Counted from the stretch's first letter, positions 16,755 to 25,841 are shown. The stretch: 54,039 bases of DNA from Anaerolineaceae bacterium (GCA_016927865.1 JAFGLU010000144.1:1-54039); one strand, 5' to 3'. Numbers and translations are program-made. The notes: generated by a model not told the origin, from the letters alone.

Positions 16755-17924
16755 ATGGACTCGATCGAACGTTATTTAGATGAATTGCGCAGCGCCCTGG
16801 ATGGACTGCCGTTGGAGACGATTGACCAGGTGGTGAATATCATTCACGAGGCTCGTGTGAATGGTCGGCAGGTCTTCGTCATGGGCAATGGTGGTAGCGC
16901 GTCGACCGCAACGCACTTTGTCTGTGACCTGGCGAAAAACACCAAGAACAAGGGCTGGCCGAACATCCGCGCCATCGGCCTCACCGACAACATTGCCATG
17001 ATCACGGCTTACGCCAACGACGACGGCTACGACAACATGATGGTCGAACAGCTTGCTAACTTCGTTCAGCCGCGGGATGTGGTGCTTGGAATTTCCACCA
17101 GCGGAAATTCTTCGAATGTGGTTAAGGCCATTGAATTGGCCAACCATTCCGGAGCCATCACCATCGGCTTCACCGGGCGTTCGGGTGGTAAGCTGTCCAA
17201 GGTTGCACAGGTGAACGTCTCTGTAAACTCTGATCTGGTTCAGCAGCTCGAGGATGCCCACATGATGCTCTGTCACATGGTCACCAACGCGCTCAACTGC
17301 ATCCCCAAGCCGGTCGAGGTGTTGACGGGGCAGCCCGCAGACGCCGGCCTGACGCTGGTCAAGGATCTCTTTGGCGAAGCGGCCGCTTTGGGGCAGGCTT
17401 CTGCTGCGCGCACGCTCAACTCGCTGGAATTGATCAACAAGGTTAGCCAGGACATGGCTGAAAACCTCAACCTGCACGATCTGCTCTCCAACGTGCTTCA
17501 ATTCACAATTTCCAGCGTGGGCGCCAACAGCGGTTCGGTCATCGTTATGGATGAGAACGGTGATGTTGTGGACGGCATTGTAGCCTATGCAGGAAAGGTC
17601 AACCAGACCTCGCTGGAAGGTCTGGACACCATCACCAAGCAAGGTTTGGCGGGTTGGGTGCTGTCTAACCGCACCGCAGCGTTGGTGGAAAGCACGCGTG
17701 ACGATCCGCGCTGGCTGCGCAGTGAATTTGACACCTCCACCAGCGACTCTCGCTCGGCGCTAAGCGTTCCTTTGATGACGCAGGAACGCGTAGTTGGCGT
17801 CGTCACCCTGGTGCACCCTAAAGCGGGATGGTTCACCATGGAAGACCTGGCTTTGCTCACGGCCATCACCATCACCATTTCATACTCGGTGACCAAAAAG
17901 CAAAAGCAGGCTGCTCGTAAATAA
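16755..17924 (+). CDS. SIS-domain sugar-phosphate isomerase (GmhA-like) fused to a GAF domain
   Basis: This 389-residue protein joins two domains. Residues 1-200 are a SIS isomerase of the GmhA type, with GNGGSASTATHFVCDLAKN, an ISTSGNSSNVVKA ligand loop and GFTGRSGGKL; GmhA converts sedoheptulose 7-phosphate to a heptose 7-phosphate. After a helical linker, residues 225-385 are a GAF sensor domain (INKVSQDMAENLNLHDLL, QGLAGWVLSNRTAALVES, SALSVPLMTQERVVGVVTLV). GmhA proteins normally stop near 190-200 residues, so the GAF part is an addition and may adjust activity to a small-molecule signal. The AAGGAGG ribosome site is at 16744-16750. A frameshift or annotation join is excluded because the frame is continuous. 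Confidence 0.87.
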   Translation: MDSIERYLDELRSALDGLPLETIDQVVNIIHEARVNGRQVFVMGNGGSASTATHFVCDLAKNTKNKGWPNIRAIGLTDNIAMITAYANDDGYDNMMVEQLANFVQPRDVVLGISTSGNSSNVVKAIELANHSGAITIGFTGRSGGKLSKVAQVNVSVNSDLVQQLEDAHMMLCHMVTNALNCIPKPVEVLTGQPADAGLTLVKDLFGEAAALGQASAARTLNSLELINKVSQDMAENLNLHDLLSNVLQFTISSVGANSGSVIVMDENGDVVDGIVAYAGKVNQTSLEGLDTITKQGLAGWVLSNRTAALVESTRDDPRWLRSEFDTSTSDSRSALSVPLMTQERVVGVVTLVHPKAGWFTMEDLALLTAITITISYSVTKKQKQAARK

Positions 17925-17934
17925 TGCCATTTGG

Positions 17935-18015
17935 TTCCCTTCCACATCACCCCTGATCCGTGGGAAGGGAAGTTAATCCCGGCCCGGTTCCCCGCCGGGA
18001 AAGGCGGGGGCCGGG
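17935..18015. other. Two GC-rich hairpins between isomerase and acyltransferase genes
   Basis: TTCCCTTCC (17935-17943) pairs with GGAAGGGAA (17963-17971). A second nested hairpin pairs CCCGGCC (17978-17984) with GGCCGGG (18009-18015), with CCCGCC/GGCGGG inside. No T-tract follows, so rho-independent termination is doubtful; a processing site or a transcription pause is possible. Confidence 0.55.
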
Positions 18016-18100
18016 CATGGGAATATAAAACATCCCCCGCTCGATGTGCCTGTCATGTCGAAGGGGCGGAGCGCGCCAGAGAGAAGGGCCTTCATCAAAA

Positions 18101-18877
18101 GTGACAGAACAACCAGGGCAGCAGAACCGGGCGACTGGAAAAGGCGGCGTAATTGCCGGATTGGGGCTCTACATCAGCCGCCAGGCCGACGGTTTTGGCC
18201 GCTACGTGCTGGAACAGTTGCTGTACCTGCTTTTCGGCTGGGTTCCCACGGTGATTGGTATTGGCCTGCGCGGGTTGTTTTACCGCCTGATCCTCAAGAT
18301 GGACGGCTGGGCCGCCATTGAAAGTGGGGTGCGCCTGCGCTACGCCAACCACCTGCGCCTGGGCAAGGGCGTGTATATCGATCAAGGCGCGTACCTGCAT
18401 GCCTGCCCGGCTGGGATCGATATCGGTGAGAACACCATTGTGATGCACGGCGCGGTGCTGCATGTATATAACTTCCGCGGCCTGCCCGATGCCGGCATCA
18501 AGATTGGGCGCGACAGCCTGGTGGGTGAGTTTTCCATCATCCGCGGGCAGGGCGGCGTGACCATTGGCGACCGGGTCTATACCTCCCCGTTCACTCAACT
18601 GCTGGCGGTCAACCATATCATTGATGACCCCGAGCGGCCCTTCATTGAGCAGGGCATCACAGCCGAAGGAATTGTGATCGAAGACGATGTCTGGTTGGGC
18701 GCCGGAGCGGTGATCACCGACGGAGTGCGCGTGGGCAAAGGGGCGGTGGTGGCGGCTGGCGCCGTGGTCACCCAGGACGTGCCGCCCCATACCATCGTGG
18801 GCGGGGTGCCTGCCCGGCCCATCAAAGAAATCGGCAAGGACCTGGTTGCAAAACCCGGCCGTAAGATTTATTACTGA
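18101..18877 (+). CDS. Left-handed beta-helix (hexapeptide) acyltransferase
   Basis: The protein (258 residues from the GTG chosen) carries repeated hexapeptide strands such as [36 protein letters not shown] and [20 protein letters not shown], the coil of LbH acetyltransferases (WbbJ/maltose acetyltransferase group). The catalytic-type His occurs in LAVNHIIDD. It probably O- or N-acetylates a sugar of the glycan. An N-terminal hydrophobic segment ([19 protein letters not shown]) may attach it to the membrane. The start is uncertain: GTG at 18101 has AGAAGGG about 12 nt upstream, while an ATG at 18044 has no ribosome site. Confidence 0.83.
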   Translation: MTEQPGQQNRATGKGGVIAGLGLYISRQADGFGRYVLEQLLYLLFGWVPTVIGIGLRGLFYRLILKMDGWAAIESGVRLRYANHLRLGKGVYIDQGAYLHACPAGIDIGENTIVMHGAVLHVYNFRGLPDAGIKIGRDSLVGEFSIIRGQGGVTIGDRVYTSPFTQLLAVNHIIDDPERPFIEQGITAEGIVIEDDVWLGAGAVITDGVRVGKGAVVAAGAVVTQDVPPHTIVGGVPARPIKEIGKDLVAKPGRKIYY

Positions 18878-18887
18878 GAAGAAAGCC

Positions 18888-18970
18888 TCCGTATTTGAGA
18901 CGTTTGCGGGAGTGAAGCTCTCACAAATATCTCAAATACGGACTACTTCTACCTCTTTCTGAGAGGTTAC
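18888..18970. repeat. Palindromic element copy E4 (hairpin plus right flank)
   Basis: A 25-bp imperfect stem pairs 18888-18912 with 18918-18942, with two G-T pairs and two C-A mismatches. The tip is GTGAAGC. The right flank ends TGAGAGGTTACACAAATT as in other copies. The left flank runs into the end of the acyltransferase gene and is degenerate. The next start codon is 52 bases after the stem. Confidence 0.75.
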
Positions 18971-18993
18971 ACAAATTCTAAGGAGAAAGATTC

Positions 18994-20193
18994 ATGACCA
19001 TGCTATCGATAGTCATTCCGGCCTATAACGAAGAAAATGGGATTGAGGAAATCATGCGCCGTGTTTTGGCGGTTCGTCCGGCGCTGGCCCAGGTCGGGGT
19101 GAACGAAATGGAATTGCTGGTCGTGAACGACGGCTCGCGCGACCGGACGGCAGAGGTGGCCCAGCAGGTGGCTGGAGACGACTCCGGTGTGCGCATCATC
19201 TCCCATCCCAAGAACCGCGGCTACGGCGCGGCCTTGAAAACCGGTTTTGCCCAGGCCAAGGGAGAATTGGTGGGCTTCTTGGACGCCGACGGCACCTACC
19301 CGCCGGAGCATTTCCCGCAGTTGTGTGTAGAAGCGCTCAAAGGCGCCGACCTGGTGATCGGTTCGCGCATGGCGGGCGCCGAGTCGCGCATGCCCGTCAC
19401 CCGTCGCATTGGCAATGTCATCTTTGCCACCCTGCTCAGTGTGTTGGGCTGGCAGCGGGTATCCGACAGCGCCAGCGGAATGCGCGTCTTCCGCAAAGAT
19501 GTTCTGCGCAAAATCTCGCCGCTGCCCGATGGCCTCAATCTGACCCCGGTGATGAGCACGCGCGCCGTGCATGAGGGCATCAAGATGGTCGAAGTGCCCA
19601 TTCCCTACAGCGAACGGGTTGGTCGCTCCAAGTTGAGTGTCGTCCGCGATGGGCGCATTTTCTTGCAGTCCATGGTCTGGACGGTGCTCACCTACAACCC
19701 CGTGCGGGTGCTGGGCATCCTCGGCCTCATCGGCACCGGCATCGCCGGGTTGATAGCCCTGGGCCTGGTCATTGCCCGCCTCAGCGGCGTGACCAGCCTG
19801 GGTCCCTGGGGTGTCGCCGCCCTGTTCACCGCCCTGGTCATGGGCGTCATCGGCATCAGCCTGTTCGCCCTCGGTGCCACCTTCAACTACCTCGTCTCTC
19901 TGTTTTATGAAGCGCCGGTCCGTCAGGGTTTGTTTGGCAAGCCGGTCTTCAAAAATCCGTTGGAAAACAACTTCGGCTGGATGGGCGTGGTCAGTTTCCT
20001 GGCGGGCTTTGTCATTGGCCTGGTCGCTTTGATCTCGGGTGTTTCAGGCGGCGACATCAGCCGCTTGTGGTTCTGGATGCTGGGCGGTGCGGAGCTAACC
20101 CTGGTCGGCGTCCAGCTGATTATTTACTGGATCCTGATGCGCGTTCTGGACGATTTGAGCCAGCGCGAAGTCTTGATCGAAAAAGATATGTAA
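18994..20193 (+). CDS. GT2 polyprenyl/dolichol-phosphate mannosyltransferase-like glycosyltransferase
   Basis: This 399-residue enzyme has a GT-A domain (residues 1-230) with SIVIPAYNEENG, a nucleotide-binding VVNDGSRDRT and the metal motif LDADGTYPP, followed by four hydrophobic helices (about 240-385). The layout matches DPMS-like transferases with a membrane tail, which load a sugar onto polyprenyl phosphate at the cytoplasmic face. The SASGMRVFRKDVL segment is usual for the group. The ATG follows AAGGAGAAAG by 4 nt. It would supply a lipid-linked sugar for the GT-C enzyme at 50866, but that pairing is inference. Confidence 0.88.
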   Translation: MTMLSIVIPAYNEENGIEEIMRRVLAVRPALAQVGVNEMELLVVNDGSRDRTAEVAQQVAGDDSGVRIISHPKNRGYGAALKTGFAQAKGELVGFLDADGTYPPEHFPQLCVEALKGADLVIGSRMAGAESRMPVTRRIGNVIFATLLSVLGWQRVSDSASGMRVFRKDVLRKISPLPDGLNLTPVMSTRAVHEGIKMVEVPIPYSERVGRSKLSVVRDGRIFLQSMVWTVLTYNPVRVLGILGLIGTGIAGLIALGLVIARLSGVTSLGPWGVAALFTALVMGVIGISLFALGATFNYLVSLFYEAPVRQGLFGKPVFKNPLENNFGWMGVVSFLAGFVIGLVALISGVSGGDISRLWFWMLGGAELTLVGVQLIIYWILMRVLDDLSQREVLIEKDM

Positions 20194-20265
20194 TCAATGG
20201 TAGATTGGAAGAGTAGTGTAACCATCTACTGTGGTTTTATCGGTTTGTTTTGATAGGAGGTTTCT

Positions 20266-21912
20266 ATGTCTGACGAAGTTCAACCTCGTGAGTTCAAGAA
20301 TCTGGGCACCAATCGGATTGCCCGTGTGAGAGAGTCCAACTTCCCCGATGCCGATGCGATTGTCCATCAGGGAGTGGTTGAGACTCCGCGCTCCCCCGAT
20401 GCGGTCGACATCTTGCTGGTCAATCCGCCCGGTCCCGATGGCGGCATCTGGATTCGTTCGCAGCATCGTGTGGGGCGCCGCTCGCGTGAAAACATGGTTT
20501 GGCCCCAGGTGTCGCTGGCCCAAATGGCCGCGATCCTGCGTGATAATTATAAAGTGGCTGTCATCGACGCCATCGGCTCCAAACTCGATTGGCTGCAATT
20601 CACCAAGCTGCTCGAAAAATACCAGCCCAAGTACTATATGACCCAGGTGACTGCGCCCACCCTGGAAAACGATATGTACGGTACCTTCCTGGCCAAGAAT
20701 CGCGGTGCAAAAACCATCGCCTTCGGCACGCATGTCACTCCCATCCCGGTCGAGACGTTAAAAGCCTACTCGACTCTCGATTTTGTCTTATACGGCGAGC
20801 CGGATTTGACCATCCGCGACTTGCTTGATCATCTGGAAGGCAAGACCGGCCAGCGCCCACCGCAAATCCAGGTCATGTTCGACAAAGAAATGGGATACAA
20901 ACCTTCGATTGTGGACGGGCAGGTGGAGATGAGCGGCATCCGCGGCATTGCCTGGCGGCGTGATGGCGAGATCGTCAAGAACATTCCCCGGCCCTTCGTG
21001 GCTGACCTGGACGATCTGCCCATCCCGGCGCACGAGCTGCTGCCCTTGCAAAGCTACAAGATGCCGATGATGAAAGGACCCTTCACCTTCATTGTCACCA
21101 GCCGTGGCTGCACGGCGGGTTGCACCTACTGCATCAAGCACGTATCCTACCAGTACTCGGTGCGCGTGCGCTCGCCAGAGAAGATCGTCGAGGAATTGTG
21201 GGTGCTTAACAAGTTGGGCATTCATAATATCCACATGTATGCCGACCTGTTCACGGTCAGCCGCGACCAGGTGGTGGGCATGTGCAAACTGATCATCGAG
21301 CAGGGCCTAAAGATCAAGTGGACCTGCAACAGCCGCGTCGATTACGTGGACGAGGAGATGCTCAATCTGATGTCAAAAGCCGGCTGCTGGTTCATCTCCT
21401 GGGGCATAGAGAGCGGCAACGAGGAAATCCTCAAGCACGCTCGCAAGGGAGTTTACCCGGAACGCGCATTCCACTCGCTCACCCTCTCGCGCAAAGCCGG
21501 AATCAACAACTGGGGCTATTTCATCATCGGTCTGCCCGGCGAGACAGAAGAAACCATCCGCCAGACCATCGATTTTGCCAAGAAGCTGCCCCTGGATATT
21601 GCCTTGTTCCACATTGCCGCCCCCTACCCTGGCACGCCCTTCTTCTTTGAGGTAGTCAAAGAGGGCTGGTTCCGCAAAGGCACGCGCTGGGAGCAGGTGG
21701 ACATGGACAAAGAGACCGTCCTGGATTATCCTCAATTACCAGCCGAACGGCTCATGTACTGGCAGCGGCGCGCCTTCCGCGAGTGGGCTTTCCGCCCGCG
21801 CCCGGCCTTCACTTATCTGAAAATGCTGCTGTCAGACTCTTCGACTTTCAAGATTGCGCTCGACGTGGGCCTGCAAACCCTCAAGTGGCAGGTGCGCGGG
21901 AACGAAGGGTAA
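20266..21912 (+). CDS. Radical SAM enzyme with N-terminal B12-binding-like domain
   Basis: This 548-residue protein has a Rossmann-like B12-binding-type domain (about residues 44-200, opening VDILLVNPPGPDGG) and a radical SAM domain with the cluster motif CTAGCTYC (Cys282, Cys286, Cys289). The latter is followed by GIESGNEEILKHARKG and the GLPGETEETIRQT block usual in this class. The cobalamin-anchoring DxHxxG motif is not visible, so a bound corrinoid is uncertain. Members carry out methylations, ring contractions or carbon insertions in natural-product, lipid and sugar pathways; the substrate here is unknown. A strong ribosome site (ATAGGAGG) precedes the ATG by 6 nt. It opens the module with the carrier protein and ligase. 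Confidence 0.87.
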   Translation: MSDEVQPREFKNLGTNRIARVRESNFPDADAIVHQGVVETPRSPDAVDILLVNPPGPDGGIWIRSQHRVGRRSRENMVWPQVSLAQMAAILRDNYKVAVIDAIGSKLDWLQFTKLLEKYQPKYYMTQVTAPTLENDMYGTFLAKNRGAKTIAFGTHVTPIPVETLKAYSTLDFVLYGEPDLTIRDLLDHLEGKTGQRPPQIQVMFDKEMGYKPSIVDGQVEMSGIRGIAWRRDGEIVKNIPRPFVADLDDLPIPAHELLPLQSYKMPMMKGPFTFIVTSRGCTAGCTYCIKHVSYQYSVRVRSPEKIVEELWVLNKLGIHNIHMYADLFTVSRDQVVGMCKLIIEQGLKIKWTCNSRVDYVDEEMLNLMSKAGCWFISWGIESGNEEILKHARKGVYPERAFHSLTLSRKAGINNWGYFIIGLPGETEETIRQTIDFAKKLPLDIALFHIAAPYPGTPFFFEVVKEGWFRKGTRWEQVDMDKETVLDYPQLPAERLMYWQRRAFREWAFRPRPAFTYLKMLLSDSSTFKIALDVGLQTLKWQVRGNEG

Positions 21913-21930
21913 GGCTGGCACGACAGCCTT
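21911..21930 (+). terminator. Small hairpin after the radical SAM gene
   Basis: AAGGCTG (21911-21917) pairs with CAGCCTT (21924-21930). It begins in the stop codon region of the radical SAM gene and has no T-run directly after it, so any termination would be partial. Confidence 0.4.
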
Positions 21931-21950
21931 GCCGAATAAAAGCCATCAGA

Positions 21951-21990
21951 TGGTAATTACTCACGCCAATCAGACGTATAGGTAAGACAT
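21951..21990. repeat. Degenerate left end of palindromic element (E5)
   Basis: TGGTAATTACTCACG matches the left flank of the palindromic family, and TAAGACATC further on resembles its spacer. No stem or right flank follows, so this looks like a remnant. It lies just before the ribosome site of the carrier-protein gene. Confidence 0.35.
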
Positions 21991-22005
21991 CAAAAGAGGT
22001 GCAGA

Positions 22006-22263
22006 ATGGATCCGGTTGAAGAGAAAATCTCCAGGTACATCGCGGATAACATCTTGTTCAGCAAACACGGTTACCCCCACCCGCTGGACGCTTCCTTTCT
22101 GGAGAATGGCATCATCGACTCGATGAACGTCCTCGAGCTGGTCATGTTTGTGGAAGAGAATTATGGGTTCAAAGTGGCCGACGAGGACATCGTTCCGGAT
22201 AATTTTGACTCCGTAACCTTACTGGCTCAGTTTATCCGGCGCAAGCAAGCCTTAAAGGTGTAA
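22006..22263 (+). CDS. Acyl carrier protein
   Basis: This 85-residue acidic helical protein has the phosphopantetheine attachment block GIIDSMNVLELVMFVEE, with the carrier Ser39 in DSM, and the conserved end EDIVPDNFDSV. It would hold an acyl or aminoacyl group as a thioester for the neighbouring ligase and amidotransferase. It lies far from any fatty-acid synthesis gene, so it is a dedicated carrier of this locus. The ribosome site AGAGGTG sits 6 nt before the ATG. Confidence 0.92.
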   Translation: MDPVEEKISRYIADNILFSKHGYPHPLDASFLENGIIDSMNVLELVMFVEENYGFKVADEDIVPDNFDSVTLLAQFIRRKQALKV

Positions 22264-22301
22264 CCATTTTGTCATTGCCATTGCCTTGAAAGAGGAAAGG
22301 C

Positions 22302-22354
22302 CCGGAAAATCAGGTTATTTGCGAGCGAAGCTCGCAAATAACCTGATTTTCCGG
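22302..22354. repeat. Palindromic element copy E6 (perfect 25-bp hairpin)
   Basis: A perfect 25-bp stem pairs 22302-22326 with 22330-22354 around the triloop GAA, giving the tip GCGAAGC. The arm begins CCGGAAAATCAGG, different from the AATTTG arms of other copies, and the outer flanks are not clearly conserved. It lies between the carrier-protein and ligase genes, with the ligase ATG 38 bases downstream. Confidence 0.8.
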
Positions 22355-22391
22355 ATTTCCCCCGACCGGGTTTGAAAAGGCGGAGGGCTCC

Positions 22392-23876
22392 ATGAATACG
22401 GCAGATTATCTCCTCGAGAATGGAAATTCCCAAGACACCGCGCTGATCTTTGCCAAAACCGAGTACACCTACCAGGATTTGCGTGACGCGGCGGCACGGG
22501 TTGCCGTCGAGTTGCTTCGCATGGGCATCCAGCCCGGCGACCGGGTGGGCCTGTTGGGGAACAATTCCCTCTTCTGGGTGGCTTCCTACCTGGCCATCAT
22601 GAAGCTGGGGGCCATCGCCGTACCCTTTGCCACCACCCTCAAGCCCGACGACATCGCCGGGATCATCCAATTCGTGGAGTGCAAGGCGGTGTGCCTTGAG
22701 CGGCGTATGTTGCGCGTTTTCGCCGATGTGCTCTCCCTCCCGCTCTTGTTCGAAGACGCTCTGCAGCAGCCTGATCCAGGCGAATGGCCCGTTGGCGAAA
22801 ACCTCTCCAGCCTGGACCAGGAAGCCGCCTTGATGTTCACCTCCGGTACCACGGCCCGCCCGCGGCTGGTGCGGGTCACCCACCGCAACATTCAAGCCAA
22901 CACCAACTCCATTATCGAATACCTCTCTCTCGAGCGCGGTGACCGGGTCATGGCGGTGCTGCAATTCTTCTATTGCTTCGGCACCTCGCTGCTTCACACC
23001 CATCTGCGTGTGGGTGGCTCGGTGGTCATGGCCAACTCCTTCCTCTATCCCGAGGTCACTCTCCAACAGATGGAAGACACGCATTGCACGGGTTTTGCCG
23101 GGGTGCCTTCCACTTACCAGACCTTGCTGCGCAATTCCAGCTTCCCCCGCCGCGAATTCAAGCACCTGCGCAAGCTGCAACAGGCCGGCGGCAAACTACA
23201 AAGCGTGCTCATCCAGGAACTGGTGCAAACGGTACCGCAGGCCCAGGTGTTCGTCATGTACGGGCAAACCGAAGCCACCGCCCGCCTCTCCTACCTGCCG
23301 CCCGAGATGCTGGGAAGCAAGCTGGGCTCCATTGGCCGGGGCATCCCTGGCGTCACTCTCACGGTCATCGGCGAGGACGGCGCTCCCGTCAAACCCGGCG
23401 AAACCGGCGAGATCTACGCCTGGGGCGACAATATCTCGCCCGGCTATTGGAACGACCCCGAGGCCAGCGCCGAGAAATTCTTTGATGGCGTGCTGCACAC
23501 GGGCGACCTGGCGGTGGTGGATGACGAGGGCTACATTTCCGTCGTGGATCGCAAGGCCGATTTCATCAAATCCTACGGCTTCCGCGTCAGCAGCCAGCGG
23601 GTGGAAGAATGCATCGTTGAAATGCCCGAGGTGGTGGCCGCTGCCGTGATCGGCCAGGCCGACCAGGTGCGTGGCGAGGCCATTTGGGCCTTCGTCGTCC
23701 AGCGCTCCGGCGCCGAGCTGACCGCCGCCGATATCATCACCCACTGTGGCAACCGCCTGGCCAACTATATGGTGCCTAAAGAAGTCATTTTCCTCGACAA
23801 GCTGCCCATGAACGCGCACGGGAAGATCGTCAAGAACGATCTGCGCAGGCTGGCGGCTGAAAGTGGTGGCGATTAG
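22392..23876 (+). CDS. AMP-forming acyl-CoA/acyl-ACP ligase (ANL superfamily)
   Basis: This 494-residue adenylating enzyme should activate a carboxylic acid with ATP and load it onto the adjacent carrier protein or CoA. The core motifs are MFTSGTTARPRLVRVTHRN (A3, a variant with Arg in place of the usual GxPKG), YGQTEATARLSYLP (A5), HTGDLAVVDDEGY (A7), DRKADFIKSYGFRVS (A8) and NAHGKIVKNDL (A10, catalytic Lys478). The set of carrier protein, ligase and asparagine-synthase-like amidotransferase resembles the trio seen in exosortase-A-associated exopolysaccharide clusters. The stop overlaps the amidotransferase start by one base, so the two are coupled. Confidence 0.9.
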   Translation: MNTADYLLENGNSQDTALIFAKTEYTYQDLRDAAARVAVELLRMGIQPGDRVGLLGNNSLFWVASYLAIMKLGAIAVPFATTLKPDDIAGIIQFVECKAVCLERRMLRVFADVLSLPLLFEDALQQPDPGEWPVGENLSSLDQEAALMFTSGTTARPRLVRVTHRNIQANTNSIIEYLSLERGDRVMAVLQFFYCFGTSLLHTHLRVGGSVVMANSFLYPEVTLQQMEDTHCTGFAGVPSTYQTLLRNSSFPRREFKHLRKLQQAGGKLQSVLIQELVQTVPQAQVFVMYGQTEATARLSYLPPEMLGSKLGSIGRGIPGVTLTVIGEDGAPVKPGETGEIYAWGDNISPGYWNDPEASAEKFFDGVLHTGDLAVVDDEGYISVVDRKADFIKSYGFRVSSQRVEECIVEMPEVVAAAVIGQADQVRGEAIWAFVVQRSGAELTAADIITHCGNRLANYMVPKEVIFLDKLPMNAHGKIVKNDLRRLAAESGGD

Positions 23877-25834
23877 TGTGCGGGATTGTGGGCGTCGCCA
23901 ATCTGCGCGAGCCAAAACCCATCCCTGAAGAACTGCTCAGCGACATGCTGGGCGCAATCCGTCACCGCGGCCCCGATGGCTTCGGCATCTACCGCCATGA
24001 TTGGATAGGTCTGGGCAACGCCCGCCTGAGCATCATCGACTTGAGCAGCGGCGACCAGCCCATCGGCAACGAGGATGACTCTTTGTGGGTGGTATTCAAC
24101 GGGGAGATCTTCAACTACCTGGAGCTGCGCCCCGAATTGGAACGCCTGGGCCATCGTTTTCACACCCACAGTGACACCGAAGTCATCCTGCATATGTACG
24201 AGGAACTGGGGCCGGGCTGCCTCAACCGTTTCAATGGGCAGTTTGCCATTGCCCTGTGGGACGAGCGTCAACGTAGCCTGTTCCTGGCCCGCGACCGGGT
24301 GGGGGTCCGCCCGGTTTTTTATACCCTGGCGGGCGACCAGTTGGTTTTTGCCTCCGAGGTCAAGGCCATTTTGCAGCACCCGGCGGTGCGGGGCGAAATT
24401 GACCGGCAGGCCCTGACCGAGACCTTCACTTTCTGGAGCCCCCAGCCGCCCCATTCCATCTTCAAGAACATCTTCGAGCTGCCCCCCGGTCATTATCTGC
24501 TGCTCAAAAACGGGCAGATTCAAATCCGTCCGTACTGGCAGCCCGCCTTTGTCCCCGATGAGCCCGGCCGCAGCTCCGAGTCGTATCTGGAGGAGTTAGA
24601 GAGCCTGCTCATCGACTCCACCCAAATCCGCTTGCGCGCTGATGTGCCCGTGGGGGCCTACTTGAGCGGCGGCCTGGACTCCTCGCTGACCACGGCCCTC
24701 ATCCGCAGTTACAATAGCAATAGATTGGATACCTTCTCCATCTCCTTCACCGACCCTCGTTTTGACGAGAGCGCCTTCCAGGGGCAGATGGCTGAAGAAT
24801 TGGGCACCGACCACCACGAAGTGCATTGCGACTACCGCGATATCGCCCAGGCCTTCCCCGACGTGGTCTGGCACACCGAAACCCCCATCTTGCGCACGGC
24901 TCCCACGCCCATGTACCTGCTCTCGCGGTTGGTGCGCCAGCACAACTTCAAGGTGGTTCTCACGGGGGAGGGCGCCGACGAATTCATGGCGGGCTATGAT
25001 ATCTTCAAAGAAATGAAAATCCGCCGCTTTTGGGCCGAGAACCCCGACTCAAAATTGCGCTCGCGGCTGCTCTTCCGCCTGTACCCGGATATTCAACGCA
25101 TGGGCGCCAGCGGGGCCTTTTTGGTGGGCTTTTTCAAGCGCGGTTTGCTCGACACTACTTCGCCCTTCTACTCGCACCAAATCCGCTGGACGAACACCGC
25201 GCGAACTTGGCGTTTTCTGGCCGATGATGCCGCGAACAAGCTGGAGCCCGACCTGGCTTTGCCCGAAGGCTTTTCCAACTGGCCCGTCCTCAGCCAGGCC
25301 CAATATTTGGAAGTGGTTACCTTCCTCTCGCCCTATTTGCTTTCCTCACAGGGTGACCGCATGGGCATGGGCCACTCCGTCGAAGGGCGCTACCCCTTCC
25401 TCGATTACCGCGTGATGGAATTTGGCGGGCGCCTGCCGCCCGATTTGAAGATGCCCGTGCTGACCGAAAAATGGCTGCTCAAGCGCCTGGGTCAGAAATA
25501 CCTGCCTGAGCGCATCTGGCAGCGGGTCAAGCGTCCCTATCGCGCCCCCATTCACCGCAGTTTCTTCGACCCTCAGCCGCTCGATTACGTCACCGAGCTG
25601 CTGTCCGAGGACGCGCTGCGGGCCACGGGATACTTTGAGCCTTCCGCCGTGGTCAAACTGGCCCAGAAGGCTGCCGGCGGGGGCGAGTTGAGCGAGGTAG
25701 AGGATATGGCCCTGGTAGGCATCCTCTCTACCCAGTTGGTGGACCACTGGTTTGTCCGCGGCGCTTCTCGCCAACACCGCAGCGTGTTGCCCGAAACCCG
25801 CTTGGTCGTTGACCGGACCGGAATCTTGCAGTGA
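23876..25834 (+). CDS. Asparagine synthase-type glutamine amidotransferase
   Basis: This 652-residue protein has an N-terminal class II glutaminase domain whose nucleophile Cys2 follows the start (MCGIVGVAN). RHRGPDGFG and LVFASEVKAIL follow, then the ATP-pyrophosphatase domain with SGGLDSS (264-270), GEGADEFMAGYD and SVEGRYPFLDYR. AsnB releases ammonia from glutamine and transfers it to an adenylated carboxylate. Free-standing copies in polysaccharide loci often amidate a sugar acid or acyl group and do not make asparagine, which is the likelier role here. The GTG start overlaps the last base of the ligase stop, and the Cys must follow the initiator directly, which fixes the start. Confidence 0.92.
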   Translation: MCGIVGVANLREPKPIPEELLSDMLGAIRHRGPDGFGIYRHDWIGLGNARLSIIDLSSGDQPIGNEDDSLWVVFNGEIFNYLELRPELERLGHRFHTHSDTEVILHMYEELGPGCLNRFNGQFAIALWDERQRSLFLARDRVGVRPVFYTLAGDQLVFASEVKAILQHPAVRGEIDRQALTETFTFWSPQPPHSIFKNIFELPPGHYLLLKNGQIQIRPYWQPAFVPDEPGRSSESYLEELESLLIDSTQIRLRADVPVGAYLSGGLDSSLTTALIRSYNSNRLDTFSISFTDPRFDESAFQGQMAEELGTDHHEVHCDYRDIAQAFPDVVWHTETPILRTAPTPMYLLSRLVRQHNFKVVLTGEGADEFMAGYDIFKEMKIRRFWAENPDSKLRSRLLFRLYPDIQRMGASGAFLVGFFKRGLLDTTSPFYSHQIRWTNTARTWRFLADDAANKLEPDLALPEGFSNWPVLSQAQYLEVVTFLSPYLLSSQGDRMGMGHSVEGRYPFLDYRVMEFGGRLPPDLKMPVLTEKWLLKRLGQKYLPERIWQRVKRPYRAPIHRSFFDPQPLDYVTELLSEDALRATGYFEPSAVVKLAQKAAGGGELSEVEDMALVGILSTQLVDHWFVRGASRQHRSVLPETRLVVDRTGILQ

Positions 25835-25841
25835 TAATTCA

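Noticed and set aside
20200..20225. Possible eroded right end of a palindromic element (GAGTAGTGTAACC)
   Set aside because: No matching left end or stem; similarity is too short to count.
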